Below the pieces are notes generated by a model, which did not search any database, was not told where the DNA came from, and was given only the letters and a program-made list of their open reading frames with translations. Positions 34,590 to 46,125 of a stretch of DNA of 64,000 nucleotides are shown here, piece by piece. Each line of letters opens with the position of its first letter. Position 1 is the first letter of the stretch. Origin of the DNA: Rosa chinensis (taxonomy: Eukaryota > Streptophyta > Magnoliopsida > Rosales > Rosaceae); NCBI RefSeq assembly GCF_002994745.2, contig NC_037093.1, positions 34,490,884 to 34,554,883 of the forward strand, read 5' to 3'. Position numbers and translations under genes: made by a program.

Positions 34590-36815
34590 GTGAGTCAAAA
34601 TCTCATTCGGAACTTTTTATCACCAACAACTGGAGGTAGTTATGGGTCCTCAATGAGACTACTATCCTTGAATTTTCAAGGAATTGGACCTCCCTTGACA
34701 GGTAAAATGTTCCATCATCTATATCATACTCATCTGCCCAATGTCTTTTTTCTTATGGAAACAAAAAATCGGGAAAGTACTATTTCCTTTTGGAAGTTTG
34801 AACTTAAGTATAGGGGTGGTCTCGATCTTGATCTATTTTGGGATACTTCTTGTGTTCAGCTTTCGGTTTTAGACAGTAATGCTAATTTTGTACATACTAG
34901 TATGTTGTTTGTTCAACTAGGTTTGCGTTGTATTATCACTTGGGTGTGGTAATCCCCATGTGTATGATAAAGATAAATTTTGGAGTTTGATGTATTCTCA
35001 GTTTTTTGCTAAATCACTTCCTTGGTTATGTCTTAATGATTTCAACGAAGTGCTTTGGCTTGATGAGAAATGGGGAGGGGATCATGCAACTTTATGGTGA
35101 AATAATCAGTTCAATAGTTTTATTTCCAATGCTCGTTTGCGTGATTTAAACTATCATGTCCTAGAGTTCACTTGGTTTTGCTATTAGTTTGGTCTGATTT
35201 ACATAAAACAAAGGCTTGACCGTTGTTTGGCCAATGTCGATTGGTGTCTAGATTATTCTAATGCACAAGTTTTGACCGTCCAATTCTCGGGTTAGATCAT
35301 CGGCATATTCTGCTATATTTGAATCTAGTTGAAACCAGATCACCAAAGCTTTTCCGTTTTAAAAATTATTAGACAACCATTGTTGAGTGTGTGGACGTCA
35401 TTAAAGATAATTGGAAACTGTCTTTATCTATCTCTCATTCTCTGCTATGGGTAAGAAACATATGGTATTGTAAACGAGCTATTTCTCGTTGGTCTACTGC
35501 TTCTTTCCCTTATTTCCAGACTTAGAGCTCTAATTTGTTGATTCAAATCAATCAAATCCATTCTAGTTCGGATCCTAATATGGCCTTTTTGCTTCCTCAT
35601 TTGATAGCACAGATTAAAAAACTTTGGACTTTGGAGGAAATGTTTTAGAAGCATAATCCCTTGTTTCCTGGCTTACTCTTGGAGATCATAATATTCACTT
35701 TTCTCATCAAACTAAATTGCAGCATAGACAACATAACAATTGATTACTACTCATTTTAGCCATTATTTTTTAGAACTTTTTTCAACTTCCTCTTATTCAG
35801 TTTCTGATGACGTACTACAATTCATTGATCTTTCTGTTCCGAGGATATGTATTCCCCGCTCCTACGTCCTATTGATCTTCAGGAAATTAAGTCAGCAATT
35901 TTTTATTTGGGTGAAACTAAAGCTCCTGGCTCTGAAGGTTTTCTAGGTATTTTCTATCAGCCTTATTGGGTAATTTTTTAGGATGTCATTTTCCAATCTA
36001 TTCTTTCTTCGATGAGCACAACCAAGTTCATACTGCTATGAATAAAACCCATATTACTCTTATTACCGAATCACAGGCTCCTAGGATGGCTTCACAGTTT
36101 CACTCAATTGTGTTGTGTAAATTTTCTTAAAATATTTAATCCAAGCTCTTGGCAAATCGATTAAAACCTTTCATGCATTTATTGGTTACTAAGAATCATT
36201 CTGCGTTTGTTACTGGGCGTCAGATTCAAGATAATGTTATTGTAGCTGATAAATTATTTCATCATCTTAAATTATTTTGCAGCGATATAGATAGGTCTTT
36301 TGATTTGAAGTGGGATACGAACAAGGCTTATGATCGGGTAGAGTGGTTCTTTCCGGAAGTTATCCTTATTCATACGGGTTTTGCTTTACAGTGGGTGCAT
36401 CTCATCATGAACTGTGTGAAATCAGTCTCTTTCTCTATCTTGATCAATGCCAAACTGGGGTTGTTTTTTCATCCTTCTCGAAGTTTACATCAGGGTTATG
36501 CCCTTTCACCGTACCTCTTTTTATTTATCAATGACGTTTTATCCCATATGATCAAGAAAGTGTGTGATGTCGATCTTCTTGATGTTGTTTGTGTTGGTTC
36601 TAATGGTCCGAGAGTAAGTCACCTTTTCTTTGCTGATGACTCACTCTTTTTTCTGCAAGCCTCTTTGTCCAATTATGAAATCCTTTCATATATTACTCAT
36701 GAATATTGTTCCTTTTTGGGCCAGTGGGTTAGTGTGCAGAAATCAACCTTATGTTTTAGTCATAATACTCCCTTTGAGATTGTGCATTTGTTGAGTTCAA
36801 TTCTGGAAATCAAAG
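34590..36815 (+). pseudogene. L1-type LINE ORF2, part 1: endonuclease and reverse transcriptase
   Basis: The endonuclease begins MRLLSLNFQGIGPP and has FFLMETKN and the catalytic-type LCLNDFNEVLW segment near 35035, with stops between. RT follows: NHSAFVTGRQIQDNVIVADK, DTNKAYDRVEW, LHQGYALSPYLFLF and HLFFADDSLFF (catalytic Asp pair near 36635). The last clean LINE residues are near 36800, after which nested LTR sequence begins. Numerous stops and frameshifts make this copy dead. Confidence 0.9.
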
Positions 36816-36995
36816 TCGTTCAACTCGAGGTGCTTCACATTCTTGATTATGGTATAGTCTTTTGGAGGGCTGCAGTGAGGTCTCGAATTTTGAAGTTTGT
36901 CGAATTTTATTTTTGAGGTTGAAAATGAAAAGTAGATGCGGCCACGAGTTCGCAGCATTATTTGGTGAATTTTTCGGGTTCTCAAGCTATTTTTA

Positions 36996-37249
36996 AAGAA
37001 TTTTTGAGGTTTCATTGGACGAAAATAGCATATTGACGTGGTGAGTTCTGATTGGTGGTTAGGGTGACAAGTGGCATGTTGGCTGCATGGCAGCTGACCG
37101 CATGGATTACGATGACATCAACAAGAATTTTTGAGGTTTCATTGGATGAAAATAGCATATTGACGTGGTGAGTTCTGATTGGTGGTTGGGGTGACAAGTG
37201 GCATGTTGGCTGCATGGTAGCTGACCGCATGGATTACGATGACATCAAC
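36996..37249 (+). repeat. Two tandem copies of a 127-bp unit
   Basis: AAGAATTTTTGAGGTTTCAT starts at 36996 and again at 37123. Both copies run to GATGACATCAAC with only a few differences, and both include ATTGACGTGGTGAG and AAGTGGCATGTTGGC. Confidence 0.95.
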
Positions 37250-37299
37250 AAGTAGCAATAGTCACATGGCAAGTGTCAAAATTGTGGGAAGGCTTGGTA

Positions 37300-37470
37300 T
37301 GTGTTGACACGTGGCACCAAGTAGACCAATCCTTGGTCGACACGTGTCAATCTTTGGGCTATAAATAGATGGGACCAGCGTTCTTTCATTCCATACCAAT
37401 TTCCTGAGAGTCAGAGACTTCTCTCACTCCTCATTTTCTCTCTCTAGCTTTCTCTCTCTAAAACTTCGGC
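37300..37470 (+). promoter_or_regulatory. LTR promoter with two ACGTG boxes and a TATA box
   Basis: GACACGTGGCACC (37309) and CGACACGTGTCAA (37339) are G-box/ABRE-type cores. GCTATAAATAGATGG follows at 37368, then a CT-rich leader (TTCTCTCTCTAGCTTTCTC). This is the order of a plant Pol II promoter inside an LTR. Confidence 0.65.
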
Positions 37471-37729
37471 GGATCATAACTTTTGATCCGTAACTCTAAT
37501 TTAGGATCCATGAAAGGTTACGGATTTGTCTTGATGAGCTCTTTCTATTCATGGAGCTTTCTCTCTCTAAAACTTCGGCGGATCATATTAGGAGGCTCGA
37601 TTTACGATCGGTGTTCTAGGAGGTGATTTGTATTATCGAGGTGAGTGGGTTGTGTAATATGCCTCAAATATTCTTATTTGCTATAAAAATCATGAAAAAT
37701 ATGATTTTAGCTATTTACAAAATATGAGG

Positions 37730-37733
<4 letters not shown>

Positions 37734-37760
<27 letters not shown>

Positions 37761-37761
37761 T
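37734..37761. repeat. (TA)n microsatellite
   Basis: About 14 TA units. Confidence 0.95.
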
Positions 37762-39541
37762 ATGTGCTGGGGAGATTAATTGTTTGACTAGTCATGGAAC
37801 ATGAGAACTTTTTGATTGATTATGCCGAGTTAAGGATGTGTCACACGGTGGTATAGGGCTAAAGTGTCACATGGTGGTATAGGGCTAAAGAAAGCCATTA
37901 GGGTTCCCGTGAGATACTTGTTAGCCAAATAGTCACCCTCAAGTATAAGAGGTATAAGTAATAATATAGAGATTTAAGAAAGGTTGTCGAACCCACGAGG
38001 ATTGGATTCATTTCACTAGCTAAGGTGTGAACCTAAGGAGAGCTAGAATATGCAAATGTACAATCACAAACCTAGAATCACAAGGAAATCTAGATTCATG
38101 GTGATTATGTGCAAGATGAAGTAATGATTTGATATTGGTTTTTGATGTAGTTTTGAATTGAAAACAACTAGATGCTCAAATGTAAACTAAATTACTCTAA
38201 ACAAAACTAGTGATTAAATGGATGAAAGTTAAGATTGTCTACCACTAATCTCACTTGCAAGTATTGATGCATTTCAATATGAATGATGCTAAATTAATTA
38301 ACCAATTTCTCTTCTTGCATCCCTCTCGGGTATGACAAAGGTGTAACGCGCCTGATTTTAAACACAAAAAAAATCGATATATAATCTCATAATTATATAT
38401 GCATTTCTTTCAAAAAAAAAAATTATATATGCGTGATCGTTCAACCATCAGTACAAAATACCTTAAACTTTTTCCTTTTAAACCGAGTACAAATTGATGC
38501 CCTGAACTCACTATGTCAATATTGACCCGCTCCACAGAGTCATATATTACAAATGCTTACGAATTAAATTATCAACAACAAAATAAAATGTAAATACTCC
38601 TCAGAGCTTACTATACAACGGAAGTCTTAACAACAGTAAAGTCACAAAATTGGCTTCCTACCGTCATGCTGCCAGCACGCAACCTTAGCTTTAGCCATGA
38701 TTACCTTGACCTGCAGGATTAACCCATACACCAATGAATAATGCACTGGGTTGCCACACAAAAAATCCGGTAAGCTTATGAAAGCCCGTATGAGTAAACC
38801 CAAAACCACAAAGCAGAAATACATTCTTAAGTCACCTCAACCTAAACACGATATGCACAAATCTCACACCTACAGTCATCAATTCCATATTCTTCCATAT
38901 CGTGCCTACAAAAGTCAACTAGTGACTAAAGCCTCATGCTCAGATTCTTAACTTAGCATCTAATTACACAAATTTCAGTCAAACAAGATTTCCTCAAGTA
39001 ATGTTTGACGCCATTCTAACGCCCTATGGCAAATTCCAAATCACACTCATTCCCTCCCCACTAGGAGCCTTTGTCATCAACATGACATCAAAGGTGAAAA
39101 TCAATGAATCACTATGGCTCTTAAGATAAATCAAACCATCAATCAATACAATCAAGAAGAAACAAGGCAATCACATTTCAAAACAAGCAAAACAATTCAT
39201 GGTAATCTCTGCATATAGTTTAGTACAGGAGATCACATTAACTCAAGCAATTCAAGTCATAGTAGTTATCGTAACCCCACACTTTGACGTCCGTAGGTAA
39301 CCCCAACCATCACAGCAGTCTTCTCGATCATTGTTAACTTAATAACAATTCAGCTCTGCTACCGAGCAGTCATCACAATGATCATCGCATAGATTCCACA
39401 GGTCATTACTCAGATAGCCATCATCCTATTTATCATCACACAGTTTCCGAGGGTCATCACACAGATAGCAATTGTCCAGCTGATCATCACACAGATTTTG
39501 CCGGTCATCACACAGATTTCGCTGGTCATCACAGAGATAGC

Positions 39542-39875
39542 AATCATCACAAAAATTCATCACACTGATTTCAATGATTCATTACACAAATATTCCTACA
39601 CAAGCTTTACATGAAAATCATCACAAAAGTTCATCACACTGATATAACGATTCATTACACAAATATTCATACACAAGCTTTACATGGCAATCATCTTTAA
39701 GATTCATCACACTAATTTCCACGATTCATTACACAGATATTCCTACACAAGCTCTATATGGCAATCATCACAAGGTTTCATCACACTGATTTCCACGATT
39801 CATTACAAAAATATTCCTACACAGACTTTACATGGCAATCATCACAAAGATTCATCACACTGATTTCACTATTTC
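39542..39875. repeat. 74-bp tandem array, about 4.5 units
   Basis: AATCATCAC recurs at 39542, 39616, 39689, 39763 and 39837. Units share TTCATCACACTGAT and ATTCATTACACAAATATTCC. Shorter CATCACACAGATTT repeats (39380-39540) precede it. Confidence 0.93.
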
Positions 39876-39950
39876 CAACGATACTAAACTCAGTACGTCC
39901 TATGCAGCCCATATCACAACAATTGCACCAATACATATATATTTCACTTA

Positions 39951-39951
39951 A

Positions 39952-39995
<44 letters not shown>
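39951..39995. repeat. (TA)n microsatellite
   Basis: TA-rich run with one G interruption, next to ACGTAGTCATTCACTC. The sister element has the same arrangement near 46084-46170. Confidence 0.9.
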
Positions 39996-39997
<2 letters not shown>

Positions 39998-42900
39998 GTA
40001 GTCATTCACTCAGGAATGCCACTAATACCAACTATAGTCATAGTTAACCTAATAACTCAAAGACAATAGGGTAATCTTGCTCATAACGAATATCGTGAGA
40101 TTTACTCACCTCAGAATCCCACTGCGTCTTCACACGTTAACCAAAGCAAGCACAATCGCTATAATCTGTTCAACAAGTCGAACAAGCACCTGAACACATA
40201 GGGTCTCAATTGAGTGCACAAATCACAAAGTGATTAAAGTTCGAAAACCCGTTTTGAACTAAATCCCCCAAAGTAACCCCAATCGAGGCAGAACCACATC
40301 CGAGACCTTCCTAAGTCTCCAGAACACTTCTACGATCGATGTGACAAAACCACAAGTCGATCGGATAGTTGGATCCTCACGGATCGAATAATCGAACGGT
40401 TCGAAACCGTAAAAACCCTAACATGCTCATACGATCTCCAAAAATTAAGTGTTGTATATAGAAATACTTATATAGACAAGTAGATCAAAATTAGGGACAG
40501 AAAATATCCCTGAGGTGGCCGGAAATGGCCGGAAAACACCACCACAGTGGCGGCGCCGCCGCTAGCCCAAAGTCAGAATTTGGCAAAATCCCCAACACAA
40601 AAGTTCTTCATCTCAACTCCAATTACAACTTTCATAACTAGCACAAAGTCTGAATCAAAGCCATATGGCCAGAATTTACCTCGAAAGCTTTCATTCTGAT
40701 AAACCCTAAAATCTCAAATTCCAAAATTCGATCTCCACAAGTTGAATCGATGCAAACCACCTTAAGAGAAAGCTTCTACGTCCTCTGGGCTCCAAAAGCC
40801 CCCAAGAATCACTAGCAAAGGTGGCCGGAATCGCCGACTCCGATCAAGGCGATTTCAGCTCCACCGCGGCTTCTTCTCTGCCTTGCATCGCCCGCCACAG
40901 CTCGACCCACGCTCGATGGCTTCCACAAATGTGTAGAGGAGGATGAAGCGAAGAGAACCCACTTTGAATCAAGTCCAAAGGTGGCTGGACGAGGGAGAAC
41001 GACGCCGGCGAAGTGGAGAGGGCAACACGGGCTCAAGAGAGAAGAGAGAGAAAATATTTCCCAAAATGGAAACTCTGATTTTTCATATATTTTTCCGGAA
41101 ATATACCAAAATGGAAACTTTTTTCGACGGCCATAACTGCTTCATACGAACTCTGATTTTCGCGTTCCGTATATCCACAAATCAACGCGTTCTACGACTT
41201 TCGTGAATGAAGTTTTTGGAGAAACCCAACGGATAACAAGTAAACCTTTCCCTAAAACTATATTCTTCGACTAATAATTCGTTCGAAACACTTTCGCTCC
41301 TTCCATGAGCCACGAAACAGTCCAATAACCACAATTTAGATTCCGAAAAATCCTCGAAAAATAATAACGAATTTCTGGGGTACTACAAAGGGACATGCTC
41401 CTTTTGTGATATCAAGCAACCTCTCTCGGGTGTAGTACTTAAATACTTGAGTCATGCATTTCCATCCAGTTAGGTATCTAGTGCATTACCCTAAGTGCAT
41501 AAAGTTTGGAGATGAAGAAATCATGCAAACCAACCAAGCTTATCTCTAACTGATTGTAATTCACAACCCCTACATGCACACTTAGTGTGCTTTCATGCTT
41601 TAACATTCAAAGGTTACCAATCTCTAAACATTATATCATGACATAGCAAACACACATACTCAAAGTGGTAAAGTCTAAGCATATGCATTCAACTCTTGAA
41701 CTAGCATGTAGGCATATTAAAGAAAATTGCATCACATAATATTATAATATCAATCCATACAAGATTGGCTAGGGCTTAATTTCAACCCTAGTCCTAACAA
41801 AGTACTACCCACTCATAATTACATATACTAACTTCATAATCAAATAAAACACCAAAATATAATCTAGAATAAAAGGGATAGAGTTGGCTTAGTGGTGTGT
41901 TGTATGGTCCCCAATCTCACGTCTTGGTGGTGAGGATGGTGGTGGTGATTCCCTCTCCTTCTTGCTCTCAAATATTTGATGATAAAAGATAGTGAAGCTT
42001 GTATTATGTATTGTGTGAATAGGTGGAGTATATGAAGAAAATGATGATAAAAAAGAGAGTGGAGAAATGATGTAGTAGTGGTGGTGTTAATGGAGGTAGA
42101 GGATAAGAAATGGTGATTGTGATGGAGGTGGTAGAGTAGTATGGATAGTATGAGTATTATGGGTTTGGATTTTGGGAGGTGGAGATGGCGTAGAAAGATG
42201 TAATGGGGTGGTATAGGTGATGCCTCTTCCTTGTGAGAAGATAGGCTTAAATAGATGAAGATAGAGGTGTGAAATGGTGATTAGAAGGTAAAGAAAATAG
42301 CCATAGCCTTGTAAGAAGCATGGAGGTGGAGTATGAGATTGGTAATAGTCCCAAAATCAAGGGAAAAGAGTATGGGAGTGATAGTGTAGGTTAGGGTAGG
42401 TAATGATGATGAAAAGATAGTGATTACACCCTGGAACATGGAAGATTTTTGGGTGATGATGATGGTAGACTTTTGGGTAATATGGAGAGTTGAGATGGTG
42501 TGGGAAAAAAAGGAAAAATAGTTTGAGTTTATTTTGAACCAAAAGGTTTGGGATTTGGTTCTGATAGAATGATGATGAATGGATATAATGGAATAGGTAC
42601 AATGTTATTCCTCCTCCTTACTCCTTCATGAATATAGCCAGAAAATAGATGGCACCACCATGACTGGTGGTGGGCCGCCAGAATTTGGAATTTAACATTT
42701 TACTCCACATTTGACCGTCATTCTTCCTAGCTCCAATTCTCCACTTCAAAGCCCAAAATTGATGTTTTCTTCACTATTGAAATATTCCTAGAAAAATAAG
42801 AAAATAATTTAGTGAAACCTAAAATAGACTCAAAAACAAGTTAAATTCAATATTTAGGGGAATGCAAATCTATGTAAATTAAGGTATAACAGTACACTAT

Positions 42901-43213
42901 AATCAATAAGAAGGGATGATGCGATGTGATGAATTACTATGAATTGATGTGTATACGATATAGTACTTTCTAGCTTGTGTAAAATGACATGGCTTTACTG
43001 GCATATTACATGATCTATTCACTGAGCGCGTGGTTTTGCTCACCCATCCATTTCTAATACCTTTTGCATAGAAGCACTTGGATTTTGACGAGCCAAAATG
43101 GGTTGGACAAGACTAGAATGAAGAACTTATTTACATTCTGGTTTGTAACACTCACACATCGGATTCGGCATTAGATGCTTAAAATCCACTAACACAGGGT
43201 TCGGGGCGTGACA

Positions 43214-43924
43214 GTCACCCTATTCTTCATCGATGTTCCTTTTGGCAGATTGGAAATGCTTCTTTAGTGCATCTTTGGAAGGATAATTGGATCCATTCTA
43301 TCCCCTCTTTTAATCTAATATGACTTCTTCTCCGGCCTTGGTCAATTCTCTAATTGATAGTACTACTTCTACTTGGGATTTGTCTTCAATTTCTGCTGTT
43401 ATTTCTGATTCAGAATACAATGTGATCCTTGCATTTCCATTGTTTCCATCTCTCTTCGAACTATCTTATTTGGCCTCTTAGTAAATATGGTATTTATGCT
43501 GTTTGGTCTGGTTAGCATCTTCATCACTCCCATTGTTGATCAGGTTTACATTATCACCTTGTGTTGTCTTTAGTTTGGCGAAATATATGTACTGTTCCAA
43601 AGATTCGCCATTTTCTTTTGCAATGGTTTGCAACGGCAATAGCCACAAACAAGGTTCTATTTCGAAGGCATATCATCTCATCCTCTCTTTGTTTTCTCTG
43701 GTCTTCAGGGGTGGAATCTATTGAACAAGTTTTATTCTTTTGTCCTTGGACGCAGTGTTTATGGTTTGCTCTTCCCTTGAGTTATAGAGTGTTACTAGGC
43801 TCTATTATCTCTTTGGATTATTGGTTTGAATATCTGATTGTTATATCTCAAACTCAAACTTATGTTTCTGTTACGATCAAATCTGCCCAGAGTTTACCTG
43901 TTTACTGGTCACTTGGACTGTAAA
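43214..43924 (+). pseudogene. LINE part 2: C-terminal zinc-binding RT-associated domain
   Basis: LINE sequence resumes as FWQIGNASLVHLWKDNWIHS, the usual segment after the RT domain. It continues through SLVWRNICTVPKIRHFLLQW, ATNKVLFRRHI and SIEQVLFFCPWTQCLWF, the zf-RVT module of plant L1 LINEs. Stops and a frameshift are present. It breaks off again near 43920. Confidence 0.88.
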
Positions 43925-45671
43925 CAAGTGAAATCTTTACTTTTACCTTTATTTCAAATGTTTAAGGAGAGCTCCAAAGTTAATTCTTCGATTCATTTTT
44001 CGAGAAAACTTCATTCATGAAAGTTATAGATCACGTTAAACTGAGTTTGTGGACATGTGGCATGCTAAAATTGGAATTTTTGTGAGTAAAATATAGTCTA
44101 CAGAAGTTAAGTATTTCGTCGGAGTTTTAGGGGCAAATTTGACATTTTTCGTCACTAGTAAAAATAGGAGGAAACCCTAGAACTTAAGAGGCGGAAGGGG
44201 GAACCTTATTCTCTCAGACCGGACAGAGAGAGAGATCGACTCATTTCTCACGACCCGACCTGAAATCAAAACCCTACGGGTTCCCCGCCATTTGGCTTGC
44301 CCAAGCAACAACACCGGTCGGGTTTGAAGCACCATTGCCAACTGACCTAACCTTTGACCTTGACTAGTCTCGATTTGTAGCTAGGAAGGAGTTTTGAGCC
44401 AAAAACCAACTCGGCCGACTCGTATTCTTGCCTCAGTTGCAATTTCTATCTCCGGCCACCTCATCAAGAGACGAAACCTACAAGGTTTTGTAGAGGATCA
44501 AGTGCTTAGCAAACCTTCCAAATGGCGTAGCTCAAATCGATCGAAGGAGAGAAAATTGAGGATTTAAAGATTTCGGCCCCCAAATCTTTCGAGGTAATTT
44601 CCCGCCAATTTGCTTCGAATTGGACTTCATTGTAGTTTTAGGAGTGGTTGGGGCTGTTGTGAATTCGTTTGGCATAGGTTTTGTGACCTGATTCGGGGTC
44701 AGAATTGATAGCACGTAGGGCTAACGTGGAGCCACTTATAGAGATGCATGGGGGCACGTGCCTCATGTTTTAGCTTTCTAGCTTAGTCTTCTAAGGTGAG
44801 CTCAATGCGAGGATCTGGAAAAACAGTTTGTTCTAGAATTTGGATAGTTTGAGCTTTGTTTGGAAATTCTTGAAATTTTAGAATTTTGTGTTTTGATTCT
44901 TGACTATCCAACCTGTCACACCCCGAATTTCGAATAAAGAAATTTAAATCCGAGATGCGAAAACTTAACCAAATGCCTGAAATATATAGAAACTTTTTCA
45001 ATTAAATCTGAGCAACAACAACATGTCAATAAAGACTCGATCACTAAAGTCGAATATTACATCAACAAGTGTTTACAAAACTCTAGAGAACAGATATACA
45101 AATGTAAACGCTCGCTAGGAGCATATCAAAAACAGCAGTACACAAACAAAAATAGGTTCTGAACCTAACATTATTGCACTGGTCACCTCGATCTCAACCT
45201 TGGTGGTCCTGACTTGCAGGAATAACCGCTACACCATGGAATAGTGCACCAGGTTGAAACAACAAACCCGGTAAGCTTTTGCAAGCTCGTGTGAGTAAAC
45301 TCAATTAAAATGACTCACGTCACGCATGCTTATAATTTCTCAACTCGTGAGATAAATTAAAGCAACAACATTTAACTCCACAAAACACAACCAAACATAC
45401 AATCACAGTTGGTAAAAATTAGTAATCCCTGCATAGAGAATTAGTTCAAGAGGTCACCTAAAATCACACAATTCAAATCATAACAACTTCTGCATATAGT
45501 TTAGTTCAGAAGATTACATTAAAACAAACAATTCAAAAGGTAGTAATCCCTGCATATAACTTAGTTCGGGAGATTACATTTAAAATCACCTCCACAATTC
45601 ATTCGAAATCAAGTCCTACATGAATGACAAAAGAAAGGACACCGACACTCTCTTTTAAAACAAATATACCC

Positions 45672-45817
45672 ATGGGCACACGATAACTCAACATTATCTC
45701 CTAAGAAGTATATTGTACTCAAGGGCACACAATAACTCAAAGTTATTCCCCAAGAAATACATTGTACTCAAAGGCACACAATAACTCAAAGTTATTCCCC
45801 AAGAAGTACATTGGCAG
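45672..45817. repeat. 49-bp tandem array, three units
   Basis: GGGCACACRATAACTCAA...TATTCCCCAAGAARTACATTGTACTCAA repeats at about 45672, 45721 and 45770. It sits at the place where the sister element carries its 74-bp array. Confidence 0.88.
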
Positions 45818-46078
45818 ACAGACTAGAGCTCTAACTGAATCGTATAACCTGTCCCCTCGGTCGAGGTTCAGCCTTACGATAATACTTGCCTCGATCACCA
45901 ATGTGATAAACGATACTCAACCGAACATTTGAAAGTCCACTTGACTCAAATACTTTCCTCAAGCAAAACACACTTTTACACAATAATCAACACATCATGA
46001 TAATTGTATGCTCATAAGAGAAATGCTCAAAATAACAATTCAATCAACTCTCAATCATTACTTCACCAATGTCACACC

Positions 46079-46083
<5 letters not shown>

Positions 46084-46123
<40 letters not shown>
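46084..46123. repeat. (TA)n microsatellite
   Basis: About 20 TA units, then TTTCACGTAAATAATATATATAT and a short (AC)n. Confidence 0.95.

Positions 46124-46125
<2 letters not shown>

Larger units (their letters stand above)
38342..41386 (-). mobile_element. Third-level solo-LTR-like element, 3.0 kb
   Basis: Bounded by TGTAACGCGCCTGATTTT and ATTTCTGGGGTACTAC(A), imperfect inverted ends. AAAGG lies on both sides (38337-38341 and 41387-41391). A related sister copy lies at 44914-47695 in the same orientation; both share GGTAAGCTT...GAGTAAAC near the left and TTCATACGAACTC near the right. On the minus strand the start reads TGTAGTACCCC. I infer a solo LTR of a Tekay/Del-like gypsy element. Open frames inside are not conserved. 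Confidence 0.7.
37919..42891. mobile_element. Second-level LTR-like insertion, TGTTA...TAACA ends
   Basis: Starts TGTTAGCCAAATAGTCACC and ends GGTATAACA, with 5-bp inverted ends. Minus the inner element it is about 1.9 kb. GTCGAACCCACGAGGATTGG near 37988 is a phrase I associate with plant LTRs. The right half is strongly G/A-biased (41900-42560). There is no coding sequence, and the target duplication is not clear. Confidence 0.5.
36816..43213 (+). mobile_element. Outer LTR-like insertion in the LINE (itself twice interrupted)
   Basis: Foreign sequence replaces the LINE from about 36816 and ends at 43213 with TTCGGGGCGTGACA. That is the kind of LTR end seen in chromovirus-like gypsy elements, starting TGTCACGCCCC on the other strand. 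It contains a 127-bp duplication, a G-box/TATA promoter (37300-37380) and two further nested elements. The left boundary and target duplication could not be fixed. About 700 bp of LINE expected at this point is missing. Confidence 0.6.

Noticed and set aside
39380..39875. CRISPR-like array
   Set aside because: The repeats are contiguous tandem units without unique spacers, and the DNA is plant nuclear.
39758..40069. A 103-codon open frame
   Set aside because: It crosses the 74-bp tandem array and the (TA)n run; the translation is low-complexity and not shared with the sister element.
42357..42602. An 81-codon minus-strand open frame rich in Tyr, His and Pro
   Set aside because: It lies in the G/A-biased half of a nested LTR-like element, and composition explains it.
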